A DNA stretch of 64,000 nt from Propionivibrio limicola (GTDB lineage: Bacteria; Pseudomonadota; Gammaproteobacteria; Burkholderiales; Rhodocyclaceae). How positions within the stretch are numbered: position 1 is the first letter of the stretch; each line of letters starts with the position of its first letter. Shown one piece after another: positions 6,589 through 16,100 of the stretch. The translations under genes were made by a program, and so were the position numbers. Under the pieces are notes generated by a model. That model saw only the letters and a list, made by a program, of their open reading frames with translations, was not told where the DNA came from and made no database searches. Location: NCBI RefSeq assembly GCF_009469695.1, contig NZ_SSSR01000009.1:1-64000 (forward strand), given 5' to 3'.

Positions 6589-7287
6589 CTAATCGGCAAT
6601 TGCGTCCGGTGCGCTGCTTTTCGGCCCTTGCTGGATGCGCAGCACAACCCAGTTTTGCCCGCGCTCGATGCGTCCTTCCTTGACCCAGGTGTTGATCAGC
6701 CGCGAGACGGTTTCGCGGGCGAGTCCGCTCATCTGGGCGAGCGCGCCCTGCGTCGGCAGCGGTTCGACGCGGGCAAGACCATTGCCGGGTTCAGGTTTGG
6801 CGAGGTTGCGCAAGATGAGCCATAACCGCCCGGTGGCATCGGAGCGGGTGAGGGCTTCGCGCTGGGCGTTGCTGGCGCTGATGAGCGCCGAGAGGTGGCG
6901 CATCAGCCGATGGGCGATCTGCGGTTCGTGGAAAAACAGCTGAGCGGCTTCTTCCGGGGGAAGGCGCAGCAGGACGCTGTTTTCGAGCGAGGTGACGTTG
7001 GCGCTGTGGGGCGCGTCGTCGATGATGGAGCGTTCGCCGAACATGCCGCCCGGCAGGACGAGGCCGAGCAGGACTTCCTGACCCGTTTCGGTGAGTCGCC
7101 AGATGCGCAACAGGCCGCTGGCGAGGAAAAATACGCCGCGGGAGGGGCTGTTGGTGTTGATCAGTGTCTGGCCGCTGTTGACGGTGACGATCTGGCAGAC
7201 GTCGGCGATCCGTTGCAGGAGGTCGTTCGGGAGTCCGTTCCAGAGCGGGAAACGGGCTAGCGCGCGCGGTTCGATTCCATTACTCAT
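6589..7287 (-). CDS. Crp/Fnr-family transcriptional regulator, 232 aa
   Basis: The N-terminal cyclic-nucleotide-binding-type barrel (about residues 10-125, with VLLGLVLPGGMFGERSIIDD) is followed by a dimerisation helix and a Crp-type winged helix (TQGALAQMSGLARETVSRLI, about 175-205). The Fnr-type N-terminal cysteine cluster is absent, so it is not an oxygen-sensing Fe-S Fnr; the ligand is unknown. The ATG at 7287 gives a normal start; the frame is open further upstream but that would run through a Crp-type operator. It is divergent from the acyltransferase gene at 7429. A general Crp-like role, possibly responding to the cyclic nucleotide made by the cyclase encoded at 9926-11779, is speculation. 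Confidence 0.85.
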   Translation of the reverse strand: MSNGIEPRALARFPLWNGLPNDLLQRIADVCQIVTVNSGQTLINTNSPSRGVFFLASGLLRIWRLTETGQEVLLGLVLPGGMFGERSIIDDAPHSANVTSLENSVLLRLPPEEAAQLFFHEPQIAHRLMRHLSALISASNAQREALTRSDATGRLWLILRNLAKPEPGNGLARVEPLPTQGALAQMSGLARETVSRLINTWVKEGRIERGQNWVVLRIQQGPKSSAPDAIAD

Positions 7288-7328
7288 GCGGAAATTGTGC
7301 CACAGGCGGCTGCCGGCGGGCATTTTTT

Positions 7329-7342
7329 GTGACATATGTCAC
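7329..7342. promoter_or_regulatory. Crp/Fnr-type operator palindrome
   Basis: GTGACATATGTCAC is a perfect 14-bp palindrome in the divergent region, matching the TGTGA-N6-TCACA pattern of Crp-family sites. It lies 42 bases upstream of the regulator start and 87 bases before the acyltransferase gene, suggesting autoregulation and possible control of both genes. Confidence 0.6.
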
Positions 7343-7428
7343 GGCGGCGGTGTCGGGAGGTTACGGGCGAACGTTCTCTTCATGGCTTCGGGTAAACTGT
7401 GCCGCCCGATTCGTGAAAGCCGTTTCGC

Positions 7429-8520
7429 ATGCGTTCGAACAATCTCCAATATGTGCCGCGCCTCGATCATTTGCGCTTTCTGGCGGCGGCGATCGTGTTC
7501 GTCTTTCATTGGTATCACCACTTTTTCGGCCATTGGCAGGCGAATCCGGTGATGAATGGCACGGCGATGATGGTCGATGGCTATACCGGCGTTTCGCTGT
7601 TTTTCGTTTTGTCGGGCTATCTGTTCATGACGATCGGGCTGTCGGCGGATGGGCCGATTCATTACGGCCGCTTCCTGTACAACCGGGTGTTACGGATTTT
7701 TCCGCTATTCACGTTCATTTTCATGATCGCGTTGTCGCTGACGCGGGACAAGTTCCAGCCGGATCATTTGCTGTACTTTTTCGCGACGAACCTCGGGCTG
7801 ACGGCGCCGACGTCGAGCCATTTCATAACGGGGGCGGCGTGGACGATTTCGGTGGAGTTTACGTTTTATCTGGTTTTCCCGTTTCTGGTGCGTTTTGCGA
7901 TGGAGCAGGGGGTGAGCTACCTGCCGCGCCTGATCGGGTTGTTGCTGGTGTTCAAGGTGGGTGGTTATTTGGTCGCGGAGCGTTCGAATCTGATGTTTTA
8001 TTCGACTTTGCTCGGCCGGTTTGATCAGTTTTTGATTGGTATGTGGGTGGCGCAGTTGTTTTCGGGGCGGGTGAGCGCCCGGCGCCTGCCGGGGATCGTG
8101 CCGCTTGCGGCGCTGGCATTGATGTTCTTGCTGGTGGAGGCCCAAGGGCATTGGGCGAGCTTTTTGGTGGAGGCGCCCAAGAATCGGTGGTGGGTGTTGT
8201 GGCCGACGATTGAGGCGGTGGGCTGGTCGCTCGTCGTGGTGAGTTATCTTGGCTGGCGGGGTTCGTTGCCGCGCTGGCTGAATTTGTGGTTCGAGCGCGG
8301 CGGGGAGATCAGTTTTTCACTCTATCTCTGGCACGCGGTGGTGATTTTCATCGTCGAGCGTTTTGTGAAGATTCCGTCGTTGTCGGGGATTCGCGCCATT
8401 GATACGGCGGCGGTGTTCATGTTGACCGCGATGCTGACGTGGTGGATATCGCGCCTCAGCTATACAACGATCGAGCAGCCGTTTCTGGGATTACGCAAGC
8501 GATACGTCGATGGCGGGTAG
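7429..8520 (+). CDS. Membrane O-acyltransferase (acyltransferase 3 family), 363 aa
   Basis: This multi-pass inner-membrane protein has about ten hydrophobic segments and the acyltransferase-3 signature: the conserved N-terminal helix with Arg/His (LDHLRFLAAAIVFVFHWYHH) and the GVSLFFVLSGYLF segment. These enzymes transfer acyl groups, often acetyl, onto surface carbohydrates. It sits a few kilobases from the polysaccharide locus and could decorate that polymer, though it is separated from it by the FecR/cyclase set. It is divergent from the Crp-type regulator. The acceptor cannot be read from sequence. Confidence 0.85.
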   Translation: MRSNNLQYVPRLDHLRFLAAAIVFVFHWYHHFFGHWQANPVMNGTAMMVDGYTGVSLFFVLSGYLFMTIGLSADGPIHYGRFLYNRVLRIFPLFTFIFMIALSLTRDKFQPDHLLYFFATNLGLTAPTSSHFITGAAWTISVEFTFYLVFPFLVRFAMEQGVSYLPRLIGLLLVFKVGGYLVAERSNLMFYSTLLGRFDQFLIGMWVAQLFSGRVSARRLPGIVPLAALALMFLLVEAQGHWASFLVEAPKNRWWVLWPTIEAVGWSLVVVSYLGWRGSLPRWLNLWFERGGEISFSLYLWHAVVIFIVERFVKIPSLSGIRAIDTAAVFMLTAMLTWWISRLSYTTIEQPFLGLRKRYVDGG

Positions 8521-8553
8521 GTGCGCTTGCTTGCCCGCCAGGAGCGTGCGGAG

Positions 8554-9819
8554 CTAGAAGCGGGCGCCGAGGCCGAGAATGACGCTGCCTTCGTCGATGT
8601 CGAAGAGTTTGATGTTGCTGCGCTGGCTGGAGTAGCCGGCGTCAAGCAGCAGGTCGAGCCGGGGATTCAGTGGCCAGCGTCCGGCGAGGCGTGCTTCCCA
8701 GAGCCGGGAGGTGCGGCGTTCGTTGCCGAAGAGGGGGCTGTAGGCGTCGCTGTCGTGGGTGTATTGCCAGCGTCCGGTGAGGTTGAGCTGGCCGTCTCCG
8801 GCGATGCGCAGCGGCAGGGTGAAGGAGATGGTTTCGCGCTGCTGGCTGTGGCCCGGCCGGTCATTTTCGGGCAGGTCGTATTCGAGCGCGATGCGTCCGA
8901 TGACGGTGTTCCATAACGGGGTGACGGTCTCGGCGCGAAGGGACGTGTAGGACGGGGCGGTGCCGTCGGGAATGCGCCGTTCGGCGGTGATCCGGCTTTG
9001 CGTGGCGCTGGCGGTGTGAATGTATTGCCACCACAGGTTGTGGGCGGCGAGCGATCCCTGCTGGCTGTCTTCCATGCGGTAGGTCTGGACGCCGGTGCGT
9101 TGTTGCGCGGTGACGGCGTAGCCGCTCTCAAACGCGAACAGGTGGTAGTTTCCAAGAATGTCGCGGTGCTGGAAAGGATGGCGTCCGTAGGCCGTCAGTG
9201 CGAGGCTCCAGCGTGGCGCAAAGGTAGGGATGGCCTGGAGGTCGATGGTGGTGTCGATGAATCCGGAGGCCTGGGCGCGGCTGGCATTGGCGAGCGGGAG
9301 CAGGATGCGCTGGCCGTCGAGCCAGAGGCCGAGGGCGGCGGTCTGGCTGCCGGCATTGAGGTTGTTGCTGTAGCCTAGCCGGGTGCGGATTTCGCCGCTG
9401 GCGATGAAGGCGGGCAGAGATTCCGGTGCGATGGGTGGTGCGCCGAAGCGTTCCTTGGCTGACAACAGCAGGGTCTTGCAGCTGTCGAGGTCGCCGGCCT
9501 TGCATAAGCCAATGCCGAGGTCGTACCACGCGCCGGCGTGGTCCGGGTCGAGCATCAGGGCGTGTTCGAACAACTCGTTGGCGGCTTCGGTACTCCCTCC
9601 CGTCTGCTTTGTGTAGTGGCCGCGCCAGTAGTAGTAGTCAGCGAGTTGCCGGAAGGATTCGGGGGCGTTTTCCAGACGTTCGAGTGCGGCGGCGGGGGGC
9701 AGTCGGTGGGTTTGTTCGATCCAGTCGCGCCAGCTCTGGGAGTGTGCAGCCCGGCTGCCAAGGCAGAGGAGCATCAGGGCCAGGCTGAGCGTGAGTCGTA
9801 AACGTGGCGGAACAGGCAT
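8554..9819 (-). CDS. TPR-containing outer-membrane beta-barrel protein, 421 aa
   Basis: A signal peptide (LRLTLSLALMLLCLGSRAAH) is followed by a TPR-like helical part (about residues 25-125, with NELFEHALMLDPDHAGAWYD) and then about 270 residues of alternating strands ending ILGLGARF; a terminal Phe is the outer-membrane barrel signature. The layout resembles surface lipoprotein assembly modifiers and other TPR-barrel exporters. The frame is open far upstream, but the ATG at 9819 begins the leader. The gene lies 106 bases after the cyclase gene on the same strand and probably belongs to its operon. Confidence 0.65.
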   Translation of the reverse strand: MPVPPRLRLTLSLALMLLCLGSRAAHSQSWRDWIEQTHRLPPAAALERLENAPESFRQLADYYYWRGHYTKQTGGSTEAANELFEHALMLDPDHAGAWYDLGIGLCKAGDLDSCKTLLLSAKERFGAPPIAPESLPAFIASGEIRTRLGYSNNLNAGSQTAALGLWLDGQRILLPLANASRAQASGFIDTTIDLQAIPTFAPRWSLALTAYGRHPFQHRDILGNYHLFAFESGYAVTAQQRTGVQTYRMEDSQQGSLAAHNLWWQYIHTASATQSRITAERRIPDGTAPSYTSLRAETVTPLWNTVIGRIALEYDLPENDRPGHSQQRETISFTLPLRIAGDGQLNLTGRWQYTHDSDAYSPLFGNERRTSRLWEARLAGRWPLNPRLDLLLDAGYSSQRSNIKLFDIDEGSVILGLGARF

Positions 9820-9925
9820 TGAGTACGATGTTTTTGTGCTGGGACGGGAGTTTATCCCGAAAACATTGTTTTGATCTTCCGGCGCGCTATTTGTTGTGAA
9901 GCATCGGCGTTGCAGGGCGCTGGGT

Positions 9926-11779
9926 TCATTGGGAGGCGCCGGGCGGGAGTGCCGCGAAGGTGTACAGTTCGATGGGGGCGCCCGCATTGTCTGGCGCGAA
10001 GGCGCCGATGCGGCAAAGGGGAATGCTGTGCGCGTGCCGGGCGACGTCGCCGCTGATGAGTTGGCGGGCGGGTTGCTGGCGCGTTTGCCGCTCGATGCGG
10101 AAGGCGATGTTGGCGACTTCGCCGAGGATGGTGTAGCGCTGTCGGGCGTGGCCGAAGTTGCCGGCAAGCAACGGGCCGGCATGGAGGCCGATGCCCATGA
10201 GAAGTTCCGGCTGATCGGGGGGGCGTGTGGCATTGATGCGCGTCAGTCCGTCCCGAATGGCAAGGGTGGCTTCGAGGGCGTGGCGCGCTTGCTCAGCCGG
10301 TGTGCCGTCGCGCCAGTAAACCATGAGGCCATCTCCGGCGATGTTGTCGATGATGCCCTGGCGTTCGGTGACTTCCTGAGCGACGAGGTCGACGGCCTGG
10401 TTGCTCCAGTGGGCGTGTTGCGCGGCGCTCATTTGCCGGGAGGCTTGCGTGGAGCCGATGATGTCGGCGTAGAGGACGGTGGTCCAGCGCGTTTCTTCGG
10501 CAATCTGGCCGCCGTGCCGCTGTAAATGGGCGACGAGCGGGGCGGGCAGGTAATGGCCGATCCGGGCGAGAATCCAGCGCCGTTCATTGATGAAGGCGGC
10601 GAGGATCAGGGCGGGGGAAAAAAGGAGTGGGTAGGCGAGCGGCGTGGCGAGCGGTAGATGAATGGCATGCTGTCGGTAGAGCCACAGATTGCCGCCTGTC
10701 GCCAGCAGGGCGAGCGCCAGGCCGGTGGCGGCAAGGCGGACGGGGGTTTGCTTGCACGCGAAAAGAACGAGTGTTTGCAGTAGCAAAAGTATGGCAAGGA
10801 TCGTGTTTTGTCCGGCGACCGGTGTGGGCGATTTGCCGCTCAGCCAAGCGCTGAGCAGACGGGCGTGTGTTTCGACGCCGGGCAGATTGGGGCTGACCGG
10901 GGTGTTGACGCGGTCACCGAGCGCGGGGGCCGTGGCACCAATCAGGAGGATGTGGTTGTGCAGGGTTTCCGGGGCGATGCTGCCGTTCCAGAGGGCGGCG
11001 GCCGACAGGTAGCGATGCGGTGAGGTGCCGCGCCAAGGGATGATGGCGGTCTGGTCGTCGTTCAGTGGCAGGGCGAGTTCGGGGGCGTTTGCGGGGGTGA
11101 GGCGCCAAGGCGGTTGTCCGAAATTTCCCGGTTCAAGCGTCCACTGTTGGGTGCCGGTAAGGTTGGCGAACAGGCTGACGGAGAGGGCGGTGCTGCATCC
11201 CTTTTCGGTGCAGGCGGCGGGCCAGAGTCGACGCATTTTGCCGTCACTGTCGAAAAGGGCGTTGATGTGACCGGCCTGGGCATTTGTCAGTGGCCGGCTG
11301 TTGGCGAGGATGCCCTGAAAATGGGGGAGGTGAGTGCTGGGCGGAATGGCGTTGTAGCGTGGGGCGCCCCGTTCGACAGGGTCGTGAGTGAAGAGTTGGC
11401 CGGTGACGATAGGCCGGTTGGCGAGGGCACGGTTAAGGGCGGCGTCTTCATTGGCCGGTGCGCCGGGGGGGAAGATCATGTCGAGTCCGACGGCGGCTGG
11501 CGCGTAACGCTCGAAAAGGAGGTCGATGAGCTGGGCCATCCGGCTGCGCGGCCAAGGCCACGGGCCGAGCAGGTCGATGGCTTCGTCGTCGATGGCGATG
11601 ATGGTGATCGGGGTCGCGTCGTCTGCGCGGCCGATGTTGCGAATGCGCCAGTCCGACAGGGTTTGCTCTAGCTGCTTGGCAAACGGCGTAATCCCTAGCA
11701 GGGCTGCTATCAGGCAGGCCAGTATGAGTGCAAATGGCCGATTGGCGCGCCTCCGGTCAACGCTCGCTAGCGATGCCAA
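9926..11779 (-). CDS. CHASE2-domain adenylate/guanylate cyclase, 617 aa
   Basis: After one N-terminal membrane helix (LILACLIAALLGITPFAK) comes a large periplasmic CHASE2 sensor (about 40-320, with ITIIAIDDEAIDLLGPWPW), then three closely spaced membrane helices (about 325-410) and a class III cyclase domain (about 430-590). Both metal-binding Asp residues are present (VLYADIIGST and NIAGDGLMVYW), as is the RYTILGEVANIAFRIE region. It should make cAMP or cGMP in response to an extracytoplasmic signal. The start overlaps the end of the FecR-domain gene by 13 bases, so the two are coupled. Confidence 0.88.
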   Translation of the reverse strand: MASLASVDRRRANRPFALILACLIAALLGITPFAKQLEQTLSDWRIRNIGRADDATPITIIAIDDEAIDLLGPWPWPRSRMAQLIDLLFERYAPAAVGLDMIFPPGAPANEDAALNRALANRPIVTGQLFTHDPVERGAPRYNAIPPSTHLPHFQGILANSRPLTNAQAGHINALFDSDGKMRRLWPAACTEKGCSTALSVSLFANLTGTQQWTLEPGNFGQPPWRLTPANAPELALPLNDDQTAIIPWRGTSPHRYLSAAALWNGSIAPETLHNHILLIGATAPALGDRVNTPVSPNLPGVETHARLLSAWLSGKSPTPVAGQNTILAILLLLQTLVLFACKQTPVRLAATGLALALLATGGNLWLYRQHAIHLPLATPLAYPLLFSPALILAAFINERRWILARIGHYLPAPLVAHLQRHGGQIAEETRWTTVLYADIIGSTQASRQMSAAQHAHWSNQAVDLVAQEVTERQGIIDNIAGDGLMVYWRDGTPAEQARHALEATLAIRDGLTRINATRPPDQPELLMGIGLHAGPLLAGNFGHARQRYTILGEVANIAFRIERQTRQQPARQLISGDVARHAHSIPLCRIGAFAPDNAGAPIELYTFAALPPGASQ

Positions 11780-13047
11780 ACCATGGTCCCGGTCAGCGCG
11801 CGTCCATCGTCCAGACTTCGCGTGAAGACGCTGCCTACGGTGTTGAGGTTGGCATGGACTACGCCGGTGAAGGTGCTGTTGGAGCGCGTGGCATCGGACA
11901 GCAAGTAGCCCGATGTGTTGACAGTACCTGCCGCGTTGATGGCATGCGTATTCAGTCCTTCGGTTACGCTGGCATTCGCGGAAAAGGCTCTGGCCGCTGT
12001 GTCGATGGTTAGCGTGCCACTGCCCAGTGTGGCTGCGGAGTAGACGCCGCCAGAGAGAACGTAGGCATCGCCTCCGGTCAGGTTGAATTGGGCTTTCCAG
12101 TTGTCCGGCAGGCGTGATGGCATTTCGGTGACGCCAAGTCCGAACAGGTTGGAAACGACGCGGATCTTTTTCTGTGCAGCCAGCAGTTCGCTTGCCGTGC
12201 TTCCCGAGACGCCCGCCAGGTCGGCTTTCCAGCGGCCCCAGTAGACGTCGTTGAGTCCGGTGTCAGTTGGTGTCGTGGGCGCTACGGTTGGTGTAGTCGG
12301 CGCGGTAATGGCCGCAATTTGCTTCGTTTTTTCGCTGACGGCTTCCGTGCGACTGTTTTCCTGGAGGACGGCTACGGGTTCGCTGGCCAGCGGCGGTGAT
12401 ACGCGATCCGGAATCTGATAGTGCTTGTCCTGCAGCAGCCGGGGTGTTTTGTCGTTGTGGTTGATCTCGACGTGGCCGGTGTTGTCGCCGGCGCGCAGGG
12501 TGATCGATCGGTCGAGGCAGGCGCCGAAACCTTCGGCGGCACAGCCGTCGCCAAGTGCGGCGACGACGATGGCCCCGCTCTTGATGCTGACGCGCGTGGC
12601 GGTGGCATCGGCAAAGGCGACGAAATCGGTGCCGCGCACGCCGATGGCGGCCACCGGGGTGTTGAAGCGGAAGGCTTCCTTGTTGGCTTCGCCGATTGCC
12701 CCGGTCACCGAACGGGCAACGCCGTGGCGGAGTGTATAGCGGACTTTGCCTCCCGTCGGATTGGCGGGGTCGTATTCGAAGACTTGCACTTCCAGTTCGG
12801 AGTTGGGGCGGATGGCGACGAGCCCGCCATCCTTCATGCGGACGTGAAGGTGGCCGCCATTGCCGGTCAGGAGTTTCTGCCCGGCTTCGATCTCCTGGCC
12901 TCGGGTGGCCGGGATGCGCTTCCCGTCGGCTTCGAGCCAGGCGGGACCCGCTGAAAGAAGGATGTTGCCGGCCGCCGGGCCGGCTAGTGCTGTGGTGCCG
13001 GACAGGAGCAGGGATGCGAGTGCGATGGCCAGGTGCCAGGTCTTCAT
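11767..13047 (-). CDS. FecR-domain exported protein, 426 aa
   Basis: A Sec signal peptide (LAIALASLLLSGTTALAGPA) precedes a FecR domain (about 55-165; VRYTLRHGVARSVTG and FNTPVAAIGVRGTDF are its hallmark strands). A Thr/Pro linker (ITAPTTPTVAPTTPTDTG, about 245-262) leads to a C-terminal beta-rich domain of some 160 residues that I do not recognise. Such FecR proteins are periplasmic and often neighbour CHASE2 proteins rather than the sigma-factor regulators they are named after. The overlap with the CHASE2-cyclase gene suggests that it binds or presents a ligand to that sensor. Confidence 0.82.
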   Translation of the reverse strand: MKTWHLAIALASLLLSGTTALAGPAAGNILLSAGPAWLEADGKRIPATRGQEIEAGQKLLTGNGGHLHVRMKDGGLVAIRPNSELEVQVFEYDPANPTGGKVRYTLRHGVARSVTGAIGEANKEAFRFNTPVAAIGVRGTDFVAFADATATRVSIKSGAIVVAALGDGCAAEGFGACLDRSITLRAGDNTGHVEINHNDKTPRLLQDKHYQIPDRVSPPLASEPVAVLQENSRTEAVSEKTKQIAAITAPTTPTVAPTTPTDTGLNDVYWGRWKADLAGVSGSTASELLAAQKKIRVVSNLFGLGVTEMPSRLPDNWKAQFNLTGGDAYVLSGGVYSAATLGSGTLTIDTAARAFSANASVTEGLNTHAINAAGTVNTSGYLLSDATRSNSTFTGVVHANLNTVGSVFTRSLDDGRALTGTMVWHR

Positions 13048-13159
13048 GGGGAAAAACCTTTCTGATTCAGTGTCTTTTGTCTATACCCGATAGTCTTCGG
13101 TAGAACAAGCGTTACGATGCTCGAAATCCGGTCTGGCTGCGTGGGTGTTGTTTTTTCCG

Positions 13160-16100
13160 TCAATAGAGGTCGGGTTGATCGAGGTGCACCGGCATCAGGC
13201 AGTTCTGAAGTTGTTGCGCGGCTTGCTGCCAGCTATGCCATTGGAGTCCTTCCGGCGAGGGGTGTTGCCCGTGCCGTTGAAGTTCTTGCCAGAATTTTAC
13301 GGATTCGGCCAGATGACGGGCGGTGTGTCCGGTGAAGTAGAAGGCGTGAGGACCGGCGACTTCCCGGAAAACGGGGATGTTGCGCGCGATGATCGGCAGG
13401 TGATGGCGGGCGGCTTCGATCAGGGGGAGTCCGTAGCCTTCGTCTTCGGAGGCGGCGATCAGGGCGCTTGCCCGGCTGTAGATCAGTTCGAGTTCGCTGT
13501 CGCTGATGCCCTGGAGCCAAAAGAGGTGGTGTCCGTTTTCCGGGTGTTTTTCCAGCCGCTCGATGAATTCATCCATCATCCAGCCGGCCTTGCCGACCAG
13601 GATGAGGGTGGCGTCATGGCCTTCGGCCCAGAGGGTTTCGAAGGCGGCAAGAATTTGCATTTGCCCTTTGCGTGGTTCGATGGTGCTGACGCTGAGGAAG
13701 ATCGGCGTGCCGGGGGCTTTCGACCATGCGGGAAGTGCGGTTGGGGCGGCTGGTTTTGCTGCGGCGCCGACAGTTGTCTCGGCCAGAATGTCGGCCCCGA
13801 GCGGGAAGTGGGTGATGTCGGGGATGACTTCTTCTGAGGCGTGGCTGAGCAGCCAGTCCCGCACGTCGTTGGCCACGGTGTTGGAGATGCAGAGCAGGCG
13901 AGTCGATTGGCGTGCAATGGCGCGCAGCCAGCGGTCAAAGGCTTCCGGCATGCCTGGAATGGTCCATTCGGGATGCCGTAACGGGATGATGTCGTAGATG
14001 ACGTAGTAAACCCGGACGCCGTGACGCCGGTAGCTGTTCAGCCATTCTTCGGCTTCGGGGAACAGGTGGGCGCTCAGGTCGAGACCGAGGAAGATGTCGC
14101 CGGCCTCGGGCTCGACGACGGCGTTTTCTGCCGGGAGCGCTTCGGGGAATGACGCGGGAAGCGGCGCGGCCGGATCGAAGCGTCGGGTATGGCAGAAACC
14201 TTGGCCGGGGACGCCGTAGACGGGCAGGATCTGGTAGCCGGCAAGGTGCGGCAGCCGGTGTTGCTGCAATTGCTGCAGGATGTTGCGAACGACGCGCTGG
14301 ATGCCGGTACGGGCATCGCGTGCGTACAGTTCGGAAATGTCGACGAGCAGGCGATGGCGCGGCGGCGTTGGCGCAACGCGTGGGGCGTCGTGCTGGTGCA
14401 GCGCTTTGTCACGGCTGCAGCCGATCAGGGTGCGTGCCAGCCGTGCGGAGGTGCGCGGCCAGCTGCGTTCATCGAGCCATTGGTTTTGCGCTGTCTGGAG
14501 TTGTTCGATGAGGGCCGGTGTGCGGTGCAGGGTGGCGACGGCATCGGCGATGGCGGCGGCGCTGTTGCGCGCGGTTTGCCACGTGATGGCGGCGAGGTCG
14601 GCAAAGATGGGCTGGTCGCTGACGATGACGGGTTTGCCCGTGGTCAGACCAATGGTGACGGCGCCGCTGGCGCTTTCCTGCGTTTGGCCATACGGGAACA
14701 GGATGTAGTCGGCACAGGCAAGCTGGGCGATGCTTTGTCCGATTTCCTGGTAGTCGGTGTGCCAGTGCAGGCGATCGGCCAGGCCGAGTTCGCTGGCTTG
14801 TGTCTGGTACTGGCGCAGGAGTTCGGTGCGTTCCGGATCGGGGAGTGCGGTGATCGCCAGCAGGTGGGTTTCCTGTCCGGTCTGCGCGCTGATGAGGGGC
14901 AGGCTGGCAATCAGCCTGTCGATTCCTTTGTGCGGGTGCAGGAAGCCGAACGTGGCGACAACCAGCGCGTTTTCGGGGAGGCCGAGCGCGCTCCGGCTGA
15001 CGGTCCGGGACGGTGCGTGCGGCGCGACACCGTGCGGTAACAGCAGGAGATTGTTGTCAAGACCGAGTGCGAGCAGGTGGTTCAGGTCTTCGATGCTGTG
15101 CACGATGATGCGGTCGATGCGGCGCAGCGCGTCAATGGCCGGCTGCGGTGGACGTTGGTGATCGAGCAGCGGGCGGGTGGCGTGTATTTCCAGAATGACG
15201 GCCATGCCTCTCTGCGCGAGGGTTTGCATCTGCTCGCACACCGCTGTCTCGAGCCGGAAAAGGCTGGGCTGGTGCTGGATCAGGACGATGTCGCCGGGAT
15301 TGCTGTGTTGTCCGATGTTTTCCAGTGTCTGGCGGACGCTGTCGGTATCGCCGAGTGTCCAGGTGGGCGCGTAGTGGCGGTTGCCGTCGGCTCCACTTTC
15401 GGTTGTCCGGCGGTCGCAGGCGATGCGGAGGGTGAATGTGGCGTCGTCGCATGCGCTGACGAGGTCGCGCGCGTACTCGGCGATGCCGCAGGCCGTATTC
15501 CAGGGGCTGACCAGGTGGAGTGCGATCGGGGTCGGCGCGGACGGCTCGTTGAGGAGGGCAAGGGTGCGGGCAATTCCTTCCGCACTGCGCTGCCAGGTGT
15601 AGTTGGCCCAGAGATGGGCGTGTGCGGCCTGGCGACGACGTTCGAGGGCGGGGGCGTTGGTGAGGATTTCCTGATGGAGTTCCTTGAGTTGTCGGCCCAG
15701 ACTCTCGGCGTCGGGTTCGATCCAGCAGGATTCGTGCGTTCTGAGGTGGCTGGCCGAAGGCGCAAAGCGGAACGGAATCAGGGTGGCCGTTTGCTGGTTG
15801 CAGTAGTCGGTATGGGCACCGTGGCCGGTGACGAGTACCGGGAGTCCGAGCGCGAGGGCTTCGGCGGCCGGCAGGTTGAAGCCTTCGCCGCGCGTCGGGA
15901 GGACGAGGGCGTGTGCGCTTTGGTAGAGGGCGCGCATCTGGTCGGCGTCGAGCGGTGTTTCGTCGATGGTGATGTGCGGCGGGTTCGGATGCCCGGCGCT
16001 GAGTTCGTCCCATTGACGCCGAATGTCGTTGTGGGGGTTGGGAAATGTCTTGATGTAAAGCTCGACCGCGTCGTCGGCGGTGAATTGGCGGAGCCAGGCG

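Noticed and set aside
9820-10233. N-terminal extension of the TPR/beta-barrel protein
   Set aside because: The added 138 residues are Ser/Pro/Ala-rich antisense sequence over the cyclase gene, while the ATG at 9819 opens a proper signal peptide.
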